Positions 27,884 to 37,895 of a stretch of DNA of 64,000 nt are shown one piece after another; the stretch's first letter is position 1; each line of letters starts with the position of its first letter. The stretch is from Chthonomonadales bacterium. GTDB taxonomy: Bacteria; Armatimonadota; Chthonomonadetes; Chthonomonadales; CAJBBX01. The stretch lies in the NCBI GenBank assembly GCA_027459625.1, contig DAIDHP010000001.1:62001-126000 (forward strand). The letters run 5' to 3'. The notes beneath the pieces were generated by a model, which did not search any database, had not been told where the DNA came from, and worked only from the letters and a program-made list of their open reading frames with translations. The position numbers and the translations under genes are program-made.

Positions 27884-28546
27884 TCAGTTCAGGCGAGCTA
27901 TGTAAGCCAGCATGAAAATATAATGACACAAGCTCCCAGCCAAAACAAAAACGTGCCAAAGATCATGAGCGGAAAATTTACCCGGCCAGAGATTTGGCTT
28001 GTCCTTGGCGTATATTACCGCACCGACCGTGTAAAAAAGCCCTCCCGCCACAAGCCAGGACATCCCCCCATTCACCATGGCGTGGTTCAAAGGGACTATG
28101 GTCGCCAGAACAATCCATCCCATGATAATGTACATCGCTACGCGAACCCAGTGAGGGCGATTGTTCCATGCATACGTCGTCGCCACTCCGAAAAGCGCAA
28201 TTCCCCATTCGACGCCGAACAGACTCCAACCCCAAGGTCCGCGTAATGGGACTAGGCAAACCGGCGTGCAACTACCCGCGATCAGGAGGAAGATATTCAT
28301 GTGGTCAATTCGCATGAATTCATATTCCGCTCGAGGGGTTGTTTTGATGGAGTGATACAATCCACTGGAAGTGTAAAGGAGAATCATGGTGGCGCCATAG
28401 ATCGAGAAGGATACAACCCGCCATGGGTGTCCATGAGCTGCTAGAATGAGAAGAACCAATCCCAGCACACTAAATGCGGCTCCGAGGAAATGAGATATGC
28501 CGCTGAAAGGCTCTCGAATAACTCGCTTCAAAAAATAATATCCCAT
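27884..28546 (-). CDS. trhA: Hemolysin III/TrhA (PAQR) family membrane protein
   Basis: About 220 aa, with seven membrane helices expected. Seen: EPFSGISHFLGAAFSVLG, LLYTSSGLYHSIKTTP, RIDHMNIFLLIAGSCTPVCL and SAHDLWHVFVLAGSLCHYI. These carry the conserved His and Asp/Ser residues that bind zinc in PAQR proteins (H in SGLYHS; H-x3-H near the end). Bacterial members affect membrane fluidity and are unrelated to real haemolysins. The start is ambiguous: MHHMGYYF or MGYYF. It is the first gene of a pair with the DUF1573-like gene. Confidence 0.9.
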   Translation of the reverse strand: MGYYFLKRVIREPFSGISHFLGAAFSVLGLVLLILAAHGHPWRVVSFSIYGATMILLYTSSGLYHSIKTTPRAEYEFMRIDHMNIFLLIAGSCTPVCLVPLRGPWGWSLFGVEWGIALFGVATTYAWNNRPHWVRVAMYIIMGWIVLATIVPLNHAMVNGGMSWLVAGGLFYTVGAVIYAKDKPNLWPGKFSAHDLWHVFVLAGSLCHYIFMLAYIARLN

Positions 28547-28594
28547 GTGATGCAAGGGGATGAATGCATCGATCCCTCCCCTTGCCGACTATTA

Positions 28595-30073
28595 CTAAAC
28601 GTTAACGTGGATCAAAGGCAGTTTGGCACCGACCAACGGAAGATGGCTGTCCCCCATTAGCCAAATGTCTATCCCTCGCGCAGCCTCTCTGCCTTCCGCA
28701 ATCGCCCAAACGATCAGGGACTGACCTCTTCTGGCGTCCCCCGCCGCGAACACACCGGGAACATTGGTCATGTAATTGGAATCGGCGATCACATTGCCCC
28801 GAGCATCGAACTCCACGCCTAATTTTTCCAGCAACCCGGTCCGCTGGGTATGTAAGAAGCCAAGAGCGAGAAAGACAATGTCCGCCTCAATGGCGAAATC
28901 GGAGCCGGGTATCTCCTCCATCGAACATCTGCCATTGGCGTCCGGCTCTCCCCATTGGAGACGCACGCATCGCATACGCTTCAATTGACCGTTTTCACCT
29001 TCGAAAGCCTTGGTGTTTACGCTCCAATCCCGATCGCCTCCCTCCTCGTGCGCGGAGGAGGTGCGAAGGATGAAGGACCATTGAGGCCATGGATTATCCT
29101 CCGCCCTTGCCTGAGGCGGTTTTGGCAGCAATTCAATCTGGGTGATACGCTTCGCCCCTTGGCGATGGGCGGTGCCAAGACAGTCCGCGCCGGTATCTCC
29201 ACCTCCAAGTATCACTGCAGATTTTCCCTCGGCGGTTATTCGCTCCTCGCCGCTGATATCATCCCCTGCATTGAAACGATTCTGCTGGGATAGATAATCC
29301 ATGGCGAAATATACACCGTGGAGCTCCCGCCCCGGAATCGGCAAATCTCGCGGCACCGTTGATCCGCAAGCCACCAGAACTGCGTCAAAGTCGCTCGTTA
29401 GCTGTTCCGGAGTTAGGTCGACACCTGCGTTCACTCCCGGTCTAAATTCAACCCCTTCCTCGGACATCTGCCGCAGGCGACGATCAAGGATATGCTTTTC
29501 CAACTTAAAATCGGGAATTCCGTAACGGAGCAACCCGCCAATGCGATCCGCTCTCTCGAAAACCACCACATTGTGCCCGGCGCGGTTCAGTTGCTGCGCC
29601 GCCGCCAAACCGGCGGGACCGGAGCCGATAACAGCCACGCGCTTGCCCGTGCGAAACGAGGGAGGCTCTGGTTTGATCCATCCCTCCGCGAATGCGTGGT
29701 CGATTATCCTCTGCTCAATCTGCTTTATTGTCACAGGATCCTGGTTGATCCCCAAAACACATGAAGTCTCGCATGGAGCGGGACACAGCCGCCCTGTGAA
29801 ATCAGGGAAGTTATTCGTAGCGTGCAAGCGCTCAATCGCCTCACGCCAACGATTACGATACACCAAATCGTTCCAATCGGGAATGATATTTCCCAGAGGA
29901 CACCCCACATGACAGAAAGGTATCCCGCAATCCATGCATCGCGCAGCCTGAGTCTTCAGTTTCTCATCGGGAAAGTCGGCGTACACCTCTTTCCAATCAT
30001 GAATCCGTTCTTCAACGGGCCTGCGCGGAGCGTTTTCCCGACCGTATTTTAAAAATCCTTTTGGATCAGCCAT
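28595..30073 (-). CDS. gltD: Glutamate synthase small subunit
   Basis: 492 aa. It feeds electrons from NADPH to GltB. Seen: an N-terminal Fe-S region with [17 protein letters not shown] and CPAPCETSC, the FAD Rossmann motif [19 protein letters not shown], and the pyridine-nucleotide motif [15 protein letters not shown]. The C-terminus has [19 protein letters not shown], the second FAD contact. The length is normal. It is separated from gltB by a methyltransferase gene; the 143-nt spacer upstream may hold its own ribosome site or promoter, which I could not define. Confidence 0.97.
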   Translation of the reverse strand: MADPKGFLKYGRENAPRRPVEERIHDWKEVYADFPDEKLKTQAARCMDCGIPFCHVGCPLGNIIPDWNDLVYRNRWREAIERLHATNNFPDFTGRLCPAPCETSCVLGINQDPVTIKQIEQRIIDHAFAEGWIKPEPPSFRTGKRVAVIGSGPAGLAAAQQLNRAGHNVVVFERADRIGGLLRYGIPDFKLEKHILDRRLRQMSEEGVEFRPGVNAGVDLTPEQLTSDFDAVLVACGSTVPRDLPIPGRELHGVYFAMDYLSQQNRFNAGDDISGEERITAEGKSAVILGGGDTGADCLGTAHRQGAKRITQIELLPKPPQARAEDNPWPQWSFILRTSSAHEEGGDRDWSVNTKAFEGENGQLKRMRCVRLQWGEPDANGRCSMEEIPGSDFAIEADIVFLALGFLHTQRTGLLEKLGVEFDARGNVIADSNYMTNVPGVFAAGDARRGQSLIVWAIAEGREAARGIDIWLMGDSHLPLVGAKLPLIHVNV

Positions 30074-30216
30074 TTTTCAGTTCCTCAATTCATAAAGGCG
30101 ACATGCATTTTACGCCTTCAAAGCGTATAAAATCCTCCATATCGAATGTCAAAAAACTATGATTATCCTATTCCCGCATCAATGCGAAGTGTCAAGCGCA
30201 TGTGCGGCAAAGTCAG

Positions 30217-31239
30217 TCACGATGTTTTCACACCGCTCACCACCATATACGGTAATGGTGGGGGCAATTGCACGGTTTGCATCTTTGCAAAGCCCGCCAT
30301 GCCCATCCACTCCTTGCACTCCTTGGCGGAAAAAACAGCGCCTTCGTTGCTCGTCAGCAGCATTTGAACCGAAAACAAAGTGGAAAAGATGGGCTGAGTT
30401 TTATTCTCCTCCAGCATCATATCGGAAACGATCACCTTGCCTCCGGATTTCAACGCTCGATAGGCTCCATGGAACATCCGAATGATCGTCTCCGGAGACA
30501 TTTGATGCAATACTCCGGAAAAAAGCGCCGCATCGTATATTGCTACGCCGTAATCCCCCGACATGGCATCCCCCGGGATTGCGGACACTCGCTCCGCATA
30601 TCCCTGTTCGGCAATCAATTCCTTCGCTATCTCCACGATACCCGGCAAGTCGAGAACTGTGGCGTGCAAATCCTTGTATTTCCGAGCGAGAAGCGTCGAG
30701 TAGGCGCCAGATCCGCCTCCCACATCCAGAAGAGAGTGACATCCCTCCAAGTCCAAAAATTCCAAGACGCCTCGCGCCATGCCCATGGCTCGGTCGTGCA
30801 TTCCCATCACAAACGCGCGGGTCTGTCCGGGGTCATCCCCAAGATGATCCTTCGGAGGAACGGCGGGCTGTCCGCTCTTGACAGTCTCCGCCAATCTCCC
30901 CCACGCTTCGTATTGATCCGCGCTCCAACCGATGGCGTTTCCAAGATATCCCGGTTTCCCGGGTATTAGATAAGCGAAGCCAAGAGCGGATGCGCGATAT
31001 CCGTCCTCAACCTTCTCCGCCAACCCCAAAGCGCAACAGGCATCCATCAGAATGCTCAGCGCACGCACATCCAACTCTAGTTTCTCTGCAATGGCGGTAA
31101 CGGAGAGTGTTTGCTCCGCGATCAATGGAAACAATCCAAGTTTGTTCGCCGCAAGCATGACGGCGGGTCCCCAATATCCGGTCGCCAACTGCATGATTGG
31201 ACCGGGGTCGGGCGGTCTATTGGGCGTATTTGTATTCAT
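30217..31239 (-). CDS. SAM-dependent O-methyltransferase (class I, plant-type dimer fold)
   Basis: About 340 aa from ATG 31239, one base after the gltB stop (TAA-A-ATG). The N-terminal half is a winged-helix dimerisation domain (LGLFPLIAEQTLSVTAIAEK). The C-terminal half has HSLLDVGGGSGAYSTLLARK (SAM motif I), then HATVLDLPGIVEIAKEL and VSAIPGDAM. The architecture matches the O-methyltransferase/demethylmenaquinone-like group (e.g. hydroxyneurosporene methyltransferase type). The substrate is unknown. Sitting between gltB and gltD it is likely co-transcribed with both, an unusual placement. Confidence 0.88.
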   Translation of the reverse strand: MNTNTPNRPPDPGPIMQLATGYWGPAVMLAANKLGLFPLIAEQTLSVTAIAEKLELDVRALSILMDACCALGLAEKVEDGYRASALGFAYLIPGKPGYLGNAIGWSADQYEAWGRLAETVKSGQPAVPPKDHLGDDPGQTRAFVMGMHDRAMGMARGVLEFLDLEGCHSLLDVGGGSGAYSTLLARKYKDLHATVLDLPGIVEIAKELIAEQGYAERVSAIPGDAMSGDYGVAIYDAALFSGVLHQMSPETIIRMFHGAYRALKSGGKVIVSDMMLEENKTQPIFSTLFSVQMLLTSNEGAVFSAKECKEWMGMAGFAKMQTVQLPPPLPYMVVSGVKTS

Positions 31240-31240
31240 T

Positions 31241-34200
31241 TTAGACGGCTGCGGCCTCCTCCTCCATTTTTTCCTCTTTGGCAAGTTCTTGCAGCATTGT
31301 CAGATACTCTTTGGACACAATCTTGTAAAATTGGGTTTGCACTGTTTCCCAATTCTCCAGCGCATCCTTCGCCCGCGAGCTATCGGTGTAACGATAATGC
31401 CTTTCGATGAGATCATGAACCACGTTCCTATCCTCCGGATCATTCATCCGGGCACAAAGGATATTGCCATGCCCGTCATTGAGACGATCTTTGAATTGAC
31501 CGTCAATATCCCATACATAGGCGATGCCACCGCTCATTCCGGCGGCGAAGTTGCGTCCTGTTTTGCCAAGCACCACCACAACGCCTCCGGTCATATACTC
31601 GCATGCGTGATCTCCGGTTCCCTCCACGACAGCTTCAGCCCCGGAGTTACGTACGCAGAACCTCTCGCCAACCACGCCCCGGAGATACACCTCGCCGCTC
31701 GTGGCGCCGTATAGCAGGGTGTTCCCCGCGACGATATTCTCCTCCGCCTTGAAAATGCTCTTTTTAGGAGGATAAACGATTAATTTCCCCCCGGACAACC
31801 CTTTGCCGAGGTAATCATTCGCATCGCCTTCAAGAATAAGCGTAATGCCATTGGATACAAACGCTCCAAAGCTCTGTCCGGCGGACCCCTTGAATTTCAG
31901 AGTGATGGAATCCTCGGGCAACCCCTCCTCGCCAAACTTGCGGGCGACTTCGGCGCTGAGCATTGTCCCGACGGTACGATTTGAATTACGAATGGGTCTT
32001 TCCAACGTCACCCTTTCACCATTTTCGAAGGCTTGGACGCAATCCCGAATCAGATCCCAGTCCATCTGAGCCAAAATACCATGATCCTGAGTTTGCACGC
32101 AGTGAATCGCAACCCCTTTGTCAACCATCGTTCGCTCCAACAACACGCTCACATCCACACCCGACGCTTTCCAATGGTTCACAGCAGCCTCGATCTGAAG
32201 CATGTCCGATCTTCCGATCATCTCATCGAAGGTGCTGAAGCCGAGTTGCGCCATCAATTCGCGCACCTCCTCGGCGACAAAAGTGAAGTAGTTCACAACA
32301 TGCTCCGGTTTCCCGGCGAAACGACTTCGCAATGTCTCATCCTGCGTGGCAATGCCGGCAGGGCAAGTATTCAAGTGACATACGCGCATCATGATACACC
32401 CCATGGAGATGAGAGGAGCGGTGGAAAAACCGAACTCCTCCGCGCCAAGAAGGGCTGCAATGACCACATCCCGACCCGTTTTCAACTGGCCATCCGTTTG
32501 AATGCGTATCCTTCCTCGAAGATCGTTGCGCACCAGCACCTGTTGGGTCTCCGCGAGACCTAGCTCCCACGGCAATCCTGCGTGCTTGATGGAGGATAGC
32601 GGAGACGCACCCGTGCCCCCGTCGTACCCGCTGATCAGTACCAAGTCCGCATGCGCCTTGGCGACTCCGGCAGCTACTGTGCCCACTCCGATTTCGGACA
32701 CCAATTTGACGGACACTCTGGCGTTTACGTTCGCGTTCTTCAAATCGAAGATCAACTGTGCGAGGTCCTCGATGGAATAGATGTCATGGTGCGGGGGCGG
32801 GGATATCAAGGTCACCCCCGGAGTGGTATGCCGCACTATTGCGATATACTTACTCACTTTCCTCCCTGGAAGTTCGCCCCCTTCGCCTGGTTTCGCTCCC
32901 TGCGCCATCTTGATTTGAAGCTCATCCGCGTTCACCAAATAATGCGCAGTCACGCCAAAACGTCCCGAAGCCACCTGCTTTATGGAGCTACGGCGGGAAT
33001 CCCCGTTGGATTCGGTATGATACCTTGAGGGGTCTTCACCGCCCTCACCCGTATTACTGCGTCCGCCAAGACGGTTCATGGCGATCGCAAGCGTTTCATG
33101 GGCTTCCCGACTAATGGAGCCCAACGACATGGCGCCGGTGGAGAAACGCTTCACAATGGAGGACACAGGTTCAACCTCATCCAATGGTATCGGCGAGGTT
33201 TTCTTAAAACGGAACAACCCCCTCAACGTCGCGAGTTCCTCGCTTTGACGGTTCACCAAAGAGCTGAATTCCTTGAACTTCGAATAACTGCCCGACCGAA
33301 CCGCATGCTGCAGCAAAGCGACTGTGTCGGGGTTAATCTGATGAAACTCTCCCCCTCGACGCCACTTGTAATGCCCGCCCATGTCCAAATCCAAGTTCGC
33401 GGGGATATCCCTAGGAGGAAACGCGAACGAATGGCGCGCCAATGCCTCTTTCTCAATCACATCAAGCTTCACCCCGCCAATTCGAGAAGGAGTGTGGGTG
33501 AAGTACTTATCCACCACTTCCTGATGCAGGCCTATCGCTTCGAATATCTGAGCGCCCCGATAACTTTGCAAAGTGGATATGCCCATCTTCGCCATGGTTT
33601 TAAGCAAACCTTTGTTAACCGCTTTGATATAGCGTTGTCTCGCTTCGTCGTAGGTTAGACCTTCAGGCATCAGCCCCTGATTCACCATGTCGGACAGCGT
33701 TTCGAAAGCGAGATAGGGGTTGATGGCGCTGGCGCCGTAGCCGATCAGCAAGGCGAAATGCATCACTTCCCTTGGCTCTGCGGATTCCACCACCAGCCCC
33801 ACGGCGGTGCGCGTACCTTCGCGAATCAAGTGGTGATGCACGGCGCTCACCGCCAGGAGAGCCGGGATTGCAGCATTTTCCCTGTCCACTCCTCTATCCG
33901 ATAGAATAACGATGCTTTCTCCGTTACGCACGGCATCGCTTGCTTCCGCGCAAATGCGATCCAAGGCTATTTCCAACTCGCGAGGATCGCCGCTTGACGA
34001 GAAAAGCATGGAGATCGTTCTGGATTGGAAATCGCTCGTGTGGATTTGGCGTAACTTTTCCAACTCAATATTGTTGAGAATTGGGGAATCTATCTTGAGT
34101 TGATGGCAGTGCCGCGCAGTTTCGTCAAGCAGATTGCCATCCTTGCCAATGTAATCGCAAAGAGACATCACCAATTCCTCGCGTATAGGATCAATCGGAG

Positions 34201-35782
34201 GATTGGTGACCTGCGCGAAGAGCTGTTTGAAATAGTTGTACAACAGTTGCGGACGTTCGGACAGCACAGCCAACGGCGCGTCATTCCCCATGGACCCCAA
34301 GGGTTGCTCACCGCTCACCGCCATTGGCGCGATGAGTATTTTGAGGTCCTCCAGGGTGTAACCGAAAGCTTGCTGGCGCAGAAGAACCGTTTCATGATTC
34401 GGCGGATAGTAATTCACCGGCGCGGGCAAATCATTCAAATCGATTTTGTTTTCCGCCAGCCATTTGGCGTATGGATTTTGATGAACGATGCGATCCTTCA
34501 ACTCCTCGTCATCGATGATCCTTCCCGCCTCGGTGTCCACTAGGAAGATGCGCCCAGGCTGCAGACGCCATTTCTCGCGTATGTTTTCATCCGGAATGTC
34601 TAAAACCCCGGTTTCGGAAGCCATCACAACCAAATCGTCATTGGTAACCAAATACCTTGCCGGACGCAACCCATTCCGATCTAGCAGCGCCCCGATCACT
34701 CGTCCGTCCGTGAAAGCGAGAGCCGCAGGCCCATCCCAAGGCTCCATCAAACAGGCGTGATATTCATAGAACGCGCGTCGATCCGCATCCATCTGATTGT
34801 TTCCGCCCCATGCCTCCGGCACCAGCATCATCATGGCGTGAGGCAGGTATCGTCCGCCAAGCGTCAATAACTCCAAGGCGTTGTCAATGGTTGCCGAATC
34901 GCTTCCCGTCTCCGTCACAAGCGGTACGAGTTTCTTCACATCATTCCCGAAAAGTTTGGAGGATAGAAAAGCTTGACGCGCTCGCATCCAGTTTCGATTT
35001 CCCCGAAGGGTGTTTATCTCCCCGTTATGAGCCAGCAGGCGATATGGGTGGGCGAGCGGCCACGTTGGGAACGTGTTAGTGCTGAAACGCTGATGCACCA
35101 ACGCCAACGCCGTGATGAACTCCGGATCGGTTAAGTCCTTGTAAAAACCATTTATTTGATGTGCAAGCAACAACCCCTTGTAAACAATCGTTCGTCCGGA
35201 TAGACTGCATACGTAAAAACAGGCGGATTCGCGAAGTTTCCTCGCAGCCACCGTGTTTTCAGTCACTTTGCGTATCACGTATAGCTTTCTCTCAAAAGCA
35301 TCCGCATCAGGGCTGTTCTTGCCGCGTTTGATGAATACCTGACGAATCACGGGCATCGTTTCACGCGCCAAGGGACCGATGCAGGATGGATCATGTGGAA
35401 CATCGCGCCATCCAAGGAGGATTTGTCCCTCTTCGGACACGACTTGCGCCAATGTGGATTCGCAATATTCTCTCTCGGCGGCGTCTCGCGGCAGGAATAT
35501 CATCCCCACGCCATATTCATCCGGATCAGGCAAGGCGCCATTCATCTCTCTTTGAAAGAAGGCATGAGGCTTTTGAACGATGATGCCCGCACCGTCGCCC
35601 GTCTCGGGGTCACATCCGCATGCTCCGCGATGCACTAGATTCTCAAGGATTTGAATTCCCTTCTCCACTATGGAATGAGACTTCACACCCTTGATATTTA
35701 CTACGAAACCAACTCCGCAAGCGTCATGTTCATATTGAGGATCATATAATCCTGATTTATCTGGCAAGCCATTATAGTTCAT
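31241..35782 (-). CDS. gltB: Glutamate synthase large subunit
   Basis: 1513 aa. It makes two glutamates from glutamine and 2-oxoglutarate. Cys22 in HDACGVGFV is the class II amidotransferase nucleophile and implies removal of a 21-residue propeptide. The central and FMN-binding domains include VNADELQIKMAQGAKPGEGG, SGYDGGTGASPLSSIKHAG and GCIMMRVCHLNTCPAGIATQ (three Cys of the 3Fe-4S cluster). The C-terminal GXGXG beta-helix domain ends the protein (GDANDYLGKGLSGGKLIVYP). The leader carries a perfect 15-bp palindrome (35814-35847). It is first in gltB-methyltransferase-gltD. Confidence 0.98.
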   Translation of the reverse strand: MNYNGLPDKSGLYDPQYEHDACGVGFVVNIKGVKSHSIVEKGIQILENLVHRGACGCDPETGDGAGIIVQKPHAFFQREMNGALPDPDEYGVGMIFLPRDAAEREYCESTLAQVVSEEGQILLGWRDVPHDPSCIGPLARETMPVIRQVFIKRGKNSPDADAFERKLYVIRKVTENTVAARKLRESACFYVCSLSGRTIVYKGLLLAHQINGFYKDLTDPEFITALALVHQRFSTNTFPTWPLAHPYRLLAHNGEINTLRGNRNWMRARQAFLSSKLFGNDVKKLVPLVTETGSDSATIDNALELLTLGGRYLPHAMMMLVPEAWGGNNQMDADRRAFYEYHACLMEPWDGPAALAFTDGRVIGALLDRNGLRPARYLVTNDDLVVMASETGVLDIPDENIREKWRLQPGRIFLVDTEAGRIIDDEELKDRIVHQNPYAKWLAENKIDLNDLPAPVNYYPPNHETVLLRQQAFGYTLEDLKILIAPMAVSGEQPLGSMGNDAPLAVLSERPQLLYNYFKQLFAQVTNPPIDPIREELVMSLCDYIGKDGNLLDETARHCHQLKIDSPILNNIELEKLRQIHTSDFQSRTISMLFSSSGDPRELEIALDRICAEASDAVRNGESIVILSDRGVDRENAAIPALLAVSAVHHHLIREGTRTAVGLVVESAEPREVMHFALLIGYGASAINPYLAFETLSDMVNQGLMPEGLTYDEARQRYIKAVNKGLLKTMAKMGISTLQSYRGAQIFEAIGLHQEVVDKYFTHTPSRIGGVKLDVIEKEALARHSFAFPPRDIPANLDLDMGGHYKWRRGGEFHQINPDTVALLQHAVRSGSYSKFKEFSSLVNRQSEELATLRGLFRFKKTSPIPLDEVEPVSSIVKRFSTGAMSLGSISREAHETLAIAMNRLGGRSNTGEGGEDPSRYHTESNGDSRRSSIKQVASGRFGVTAHYLVNADELQIKMAQGAKPGEGGELPGRKVSKYIAIVRHTTPGVTLISPPPHHDIYSIEDLAQLIFDLKNANVNARVSVKLVSEIGVGTVAAGVAKAHADLVLISGYDGGTGASPLSSIKHAGLPWELGLAETQQVLVRNDLRGRIRIQTDGQLKTGRDVVIAALLGAEEFGFSTAPLISMGCIMMRVCHLNTCPAGIATQDETLRSRFAGKPEHVVNYFTFVAEEVRELMAQLGFSTFDEMIGRSDMLQIEAAVNHWKASGVDVSVLLERTMVDKGVAIHCVQTQDHGILAQMDWDLIRDCVQAFENGERVTLERPIRNSNRTVGTMLSAEVARKFGEEGLPEDSITLKFKGSAGQSFGAFVSNGITLILEGDANDYLGKGLSGGKLIVYPPKKSIFKAEENIVAGNTLLYGATSGEVYLRGVVGERFCVRNSGAEAVVEGTGDHACEYMTGGVVVVLGKTGRNFAAGMSGGIAYVWDIDGQFKDRLNDGHGNILCARMNDPEDRNVVHDLIERHYRYTDSSRAKDALENWETVQTQFYKIVSKEYLTMLQELAKEEKMEEEAAAV

Positions 35783-35813
35783 CTTCCGTCCTTAATTCTC
35801 CGAGTTCATATTC

Positions 35814-35847
35814 ATAATGCCGTAATGGATTCCCATTACGGCATTAT
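35814..35847 (-). repeat. Perfect 15-bp inverted repeat upstream of gltB
   Basis: ATAATGCCGTAATGG (35814-35828), a 4-nt spacer and CCATTACGGCATTAT (35833-35847), without mismatch. It lies 32 to 65 nt upstream of the gltB ATG. No T run follows on either strand. Read on the minus strand, its first arm overlaps a TATAAT (35848-35843), so it could be an operator over the promoter or a hairpin at the start of the leader RNA. I saw no clear -35. Confidence 0.75.
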
Positions 35848-35892
35848 AATCTGAACGGCGGTCATCCCGCTCTATGTATAGAGATAGCGTAA

Positions 35893-35932
35893 CCCGTGCC
35901 CATAGCGAATTAGCTCCGCCTTGGGACACGGG
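35893..35932 (-). repeat. Imperfect hairpin further upstream of gltB
   Basis: CCCGTG-CCC (35893-35901) pairs with GGG-A-CACGGG (35923-35932) with one bulged base and a 21-nt loop. It matches no riboswitch consensus I could recall. It may be part of a longer regulatory region of the gltB operon. Confidence 0.35.
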
Positions 35933-36063
35933 CGCCTTTGATACCGTGTGGTTGTATTTCTTATTATATCTTGAAAGCGCCTTCGCGGTCAAGTTTGACG
36001 ACGCTCGTCATACCAACCAATCCGATTGACTTAAATAAAAGCGAACGAACTTCACAAATTGAC

Positions 36064-37155
36064 TTATTTTTCCGTACTTTTGGGAATGGATCCGCGACAG
36101 ATGAAGCCAAGCACATCCGGGTACTGGTTCTCCCAAACAGAATCCGAAGCGTTTACAAGGACTTTCATCAACTTGATGGTGTCGCCAACGGCGCCAACCC
36201 GACGCGCCGCCATCAGCCAGAACGCGATCTGTTTCATATCATCCCCGGTTTCGCATTTCAAAGGCAACCCATACGTTTTGCGCATGCTCTCGTATAACTC
36301 CCGACTGCGCACGTTTAGAGGTTTCCACGCCACCGCCATGATATCCGCCATCCCGCTGGGATACCACTCGCCCTTGAAGGGAACGATCGAACCATCGCTT
36401 TGCACGCCGACGGCATAGCGTTTGATTGTTGGATTCCAGAGGATATTCTCAAATGAAGCATTTAACTGATCTCTCCATGCGCACTCCTTGATGGCAAAAT
36501 CCTTGTGTCCCAACTCCGTTCCAATTCGTATCGCCGCTTCTATGCCTCTGGATGTTTCGATGTTATCCATAGCGTACATCACCGGCCATTTCGGTGTAGC
36601 CCAAGTCATACCGTTGGATTGACGGGTAAGCTCCATGGCGCCCGCTATTTTTGTTACGCTATTCCACCTCGCTTGAAGCCATCTCCTCCCTGAGCCCGCC
36701 TGATATATCTTTTGAACGAGATCGAGCCAGGTGGAGGCATACGAATCTGTCGAATCATAATGTCCGGTGGATTGCCACGAGCCAGGTTGTCCCTTGTAAT
36801 CCTCGATAACCCCGTCAGATCCTATATGATCTTCATACCATCGAACCCATTTTTCCGCTGCCTGAAGGTAACGTCTATCACGGAGATAACGATATGCGGA
36901 CATAAGCCCGATGCCCGCCAAATTCGCGCAATACGGTGAGATATCGTTGACAGCGGGGGAGGGTCGAACCTCTCCCATCGTTATGGCGCCATCCGACGCC
37001 TGATGCTTCAAAATCAAATCAGCCGAGCGTTGAACGAGGGGTCGTGATAGAACCTCCCGAGGAGCTGGCGGGTTCGCACGAGAAACGCCTGATATGCATG
37101 CTGACAATAAGATAGCGCTCACAATAGCCATGGGCATTCGTGGAAAATGCTTCAC
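36064..37155 (-). CDS. Exported (lipoprotein-like) alpha/alpha-toroid protein, glycosidase- or epimerase-like
   Basis: 363 aa. The signal reads MAIVSAILLSACISGVSRA, where LLSAC is a good lipobox, so this is probably a lipoprotein anchored at Cys19-20. The mature region is almost entirely helical hairpins, with repeated aromatic and Asp-rich segments (NLAGIGLMSAYRYLRDRRYL, YDSTDSYASTWLDLVQKIY, VMYAMDNIETSRGIEAAIRI). This pattern is typical of (alpha/alpha)6 toroid enzymes such as glycosidases and sugar epimerases. I cannot assign a family or a catalytic pair. It is preceded by a 281-nt region shared with gltB and followed by a divergent redoxin gene. Confidence 0.65.
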   Translation of the reverse strand: MKHFPRMPMAIVSAILLSACISGVSRANPPAPREVLSRPLVQRSADLILKHQASDGAITMGEVRPSPAVNDISPYCANLAGIGLMSAYRYLRDRRYLQAAEKWVRWYEDHIGSDGVIEDYKGQPGSWQSTGHYDSTDSYASTWLDLVQKIYQAGSGRRWLQARWNSVTKIAGAMELTRQSNGMTWATPKWPVMYAMDNIETSRGIEAAIRIGTELGHKDFAIKECAWRDQLNASFENILWNPTIKRYAVGVQSDGSIVPFKGEWYPSGMADIMAVAWKPLNVRSRELYESMRKTYGLPLKCETGDDMKQIAFWLMAARRVGAVGDTIKLMKVLVNASDSVWENQYPDVLGFICRGSIPKSTEK

Positions 37156-37274
37156 TTCGAGCTCCCAAAGAAAGTTTTTGCCAAATACGATGAATATATT
37201 ACTTTGATAGTCGGCATAAAAGTATGGTTATCTCGTACTGAATAATATCTGCATATACGAGGAGATTTAAGCAT

Positions 37275-37862
37275 ATGTCTTTCACACTGGAGTTGGGTGA
37301 ATTAGCCCCGAATTTCACATTACCCGCCACGGATGGTAAAAACTATTCGTTATCGGTCTTTAACTACGCCGATATCCTGGTGGTCTTTTTCACTTGCAAT
37401 CACTGCCCATATGTGCGCGGATCGGATGAGGAAACGCGCAAAGTCGCGGAAAAATACAGCGCAAGCGGAGTAAGGTTCATAGGGATCAATTCAAACAGCG
37501 AGCAAACACATCCGGAGGATTCCCTTCAGGGCATGAAGAGACGAATGGAGGAGAACCATTTCCCGTGGATATATGCCCGGGACGAATCCCAGGATGCTGC
37601 GCGAGCATACGGCGCCTTGCGCACGCCGCATTTTTTCATCTTCAACAAAGAGCGTAAACTAGTCTACACCGGCAGAGGGGTGGATAACCCGCTGGATTCC
37701 AGCCAGATCAAAGAGAATAACCTTGATATCGCTTTGGGGGAGCTTATCCAAGGAAAGCCCATCGGTATTCCCGTCACGAATCCAATCGGTTGCAACGTAA
37801 AATGGAACGGCCAGGATGCCCATTGGATGCCGCCGGAGGCGTGCGATCTCATCCCAAGATGA
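37275..37862 (+). CDS. Thioredoxin-fold redoxin (AhpC/TSA-like)
   Basis: 195 aa. The TlpA/AhpC-type fold starts [20 protein letters not shown], and [16 protein letters not shown] contains the C-x2-C active site (CNHC). The cis-Pro region reads [16 protein letters not shown]. No signal peptide is present, so it is cytoplasmic. GAGGAGATTTAAGCAT precedes the ATG. The family includes atypical peroxiredoxins and thiol reductases; the substrate is unknown. It is the only plus-strand gene in this part of the window, convergent with the CoA-disulfide reductase-rhodanese gene that ends 34 nt away, so the two could share redox stress functions without sharing a transcript. Confidence 0.88.
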   Translation: MSFTLELGELAPNFTLPATDGKNYSLSVFNYADILVVFFTCNHCPYVRGSDEETRKVAEKYSASGVRFIGINSNSEQTHPEDSLQGMKRRMEENHFPWIYARDESQDAARAYGALRTPHFFIFNKERKLVYTGRGVDNPLDSSQIKENNLDIALGELIQGKPIGIPVTNPIGCNVKWNGQDAHWMPPEACDLIPR

Positions 37863-37895
37863 TGAAATGGGAGAAGGGGGTGAATCCCCCTCCCC

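Noticed and set aside
31052-31714. Open frame on the plus strand across the gltB-methyltransferase junction
   Set aside because: It overlaps two strongly supported genes and has no ribosome site or recognisable domain.
35783-36063. Riboswitch upstream of gltB
   Set aside because: The leader has inverted repeats, but I could match none of the consensus cores I know (glutamine, glycine, SAM, ykkC, ydaO). A GGACGG near the start is the ribosome site region, not a glutamine motif.
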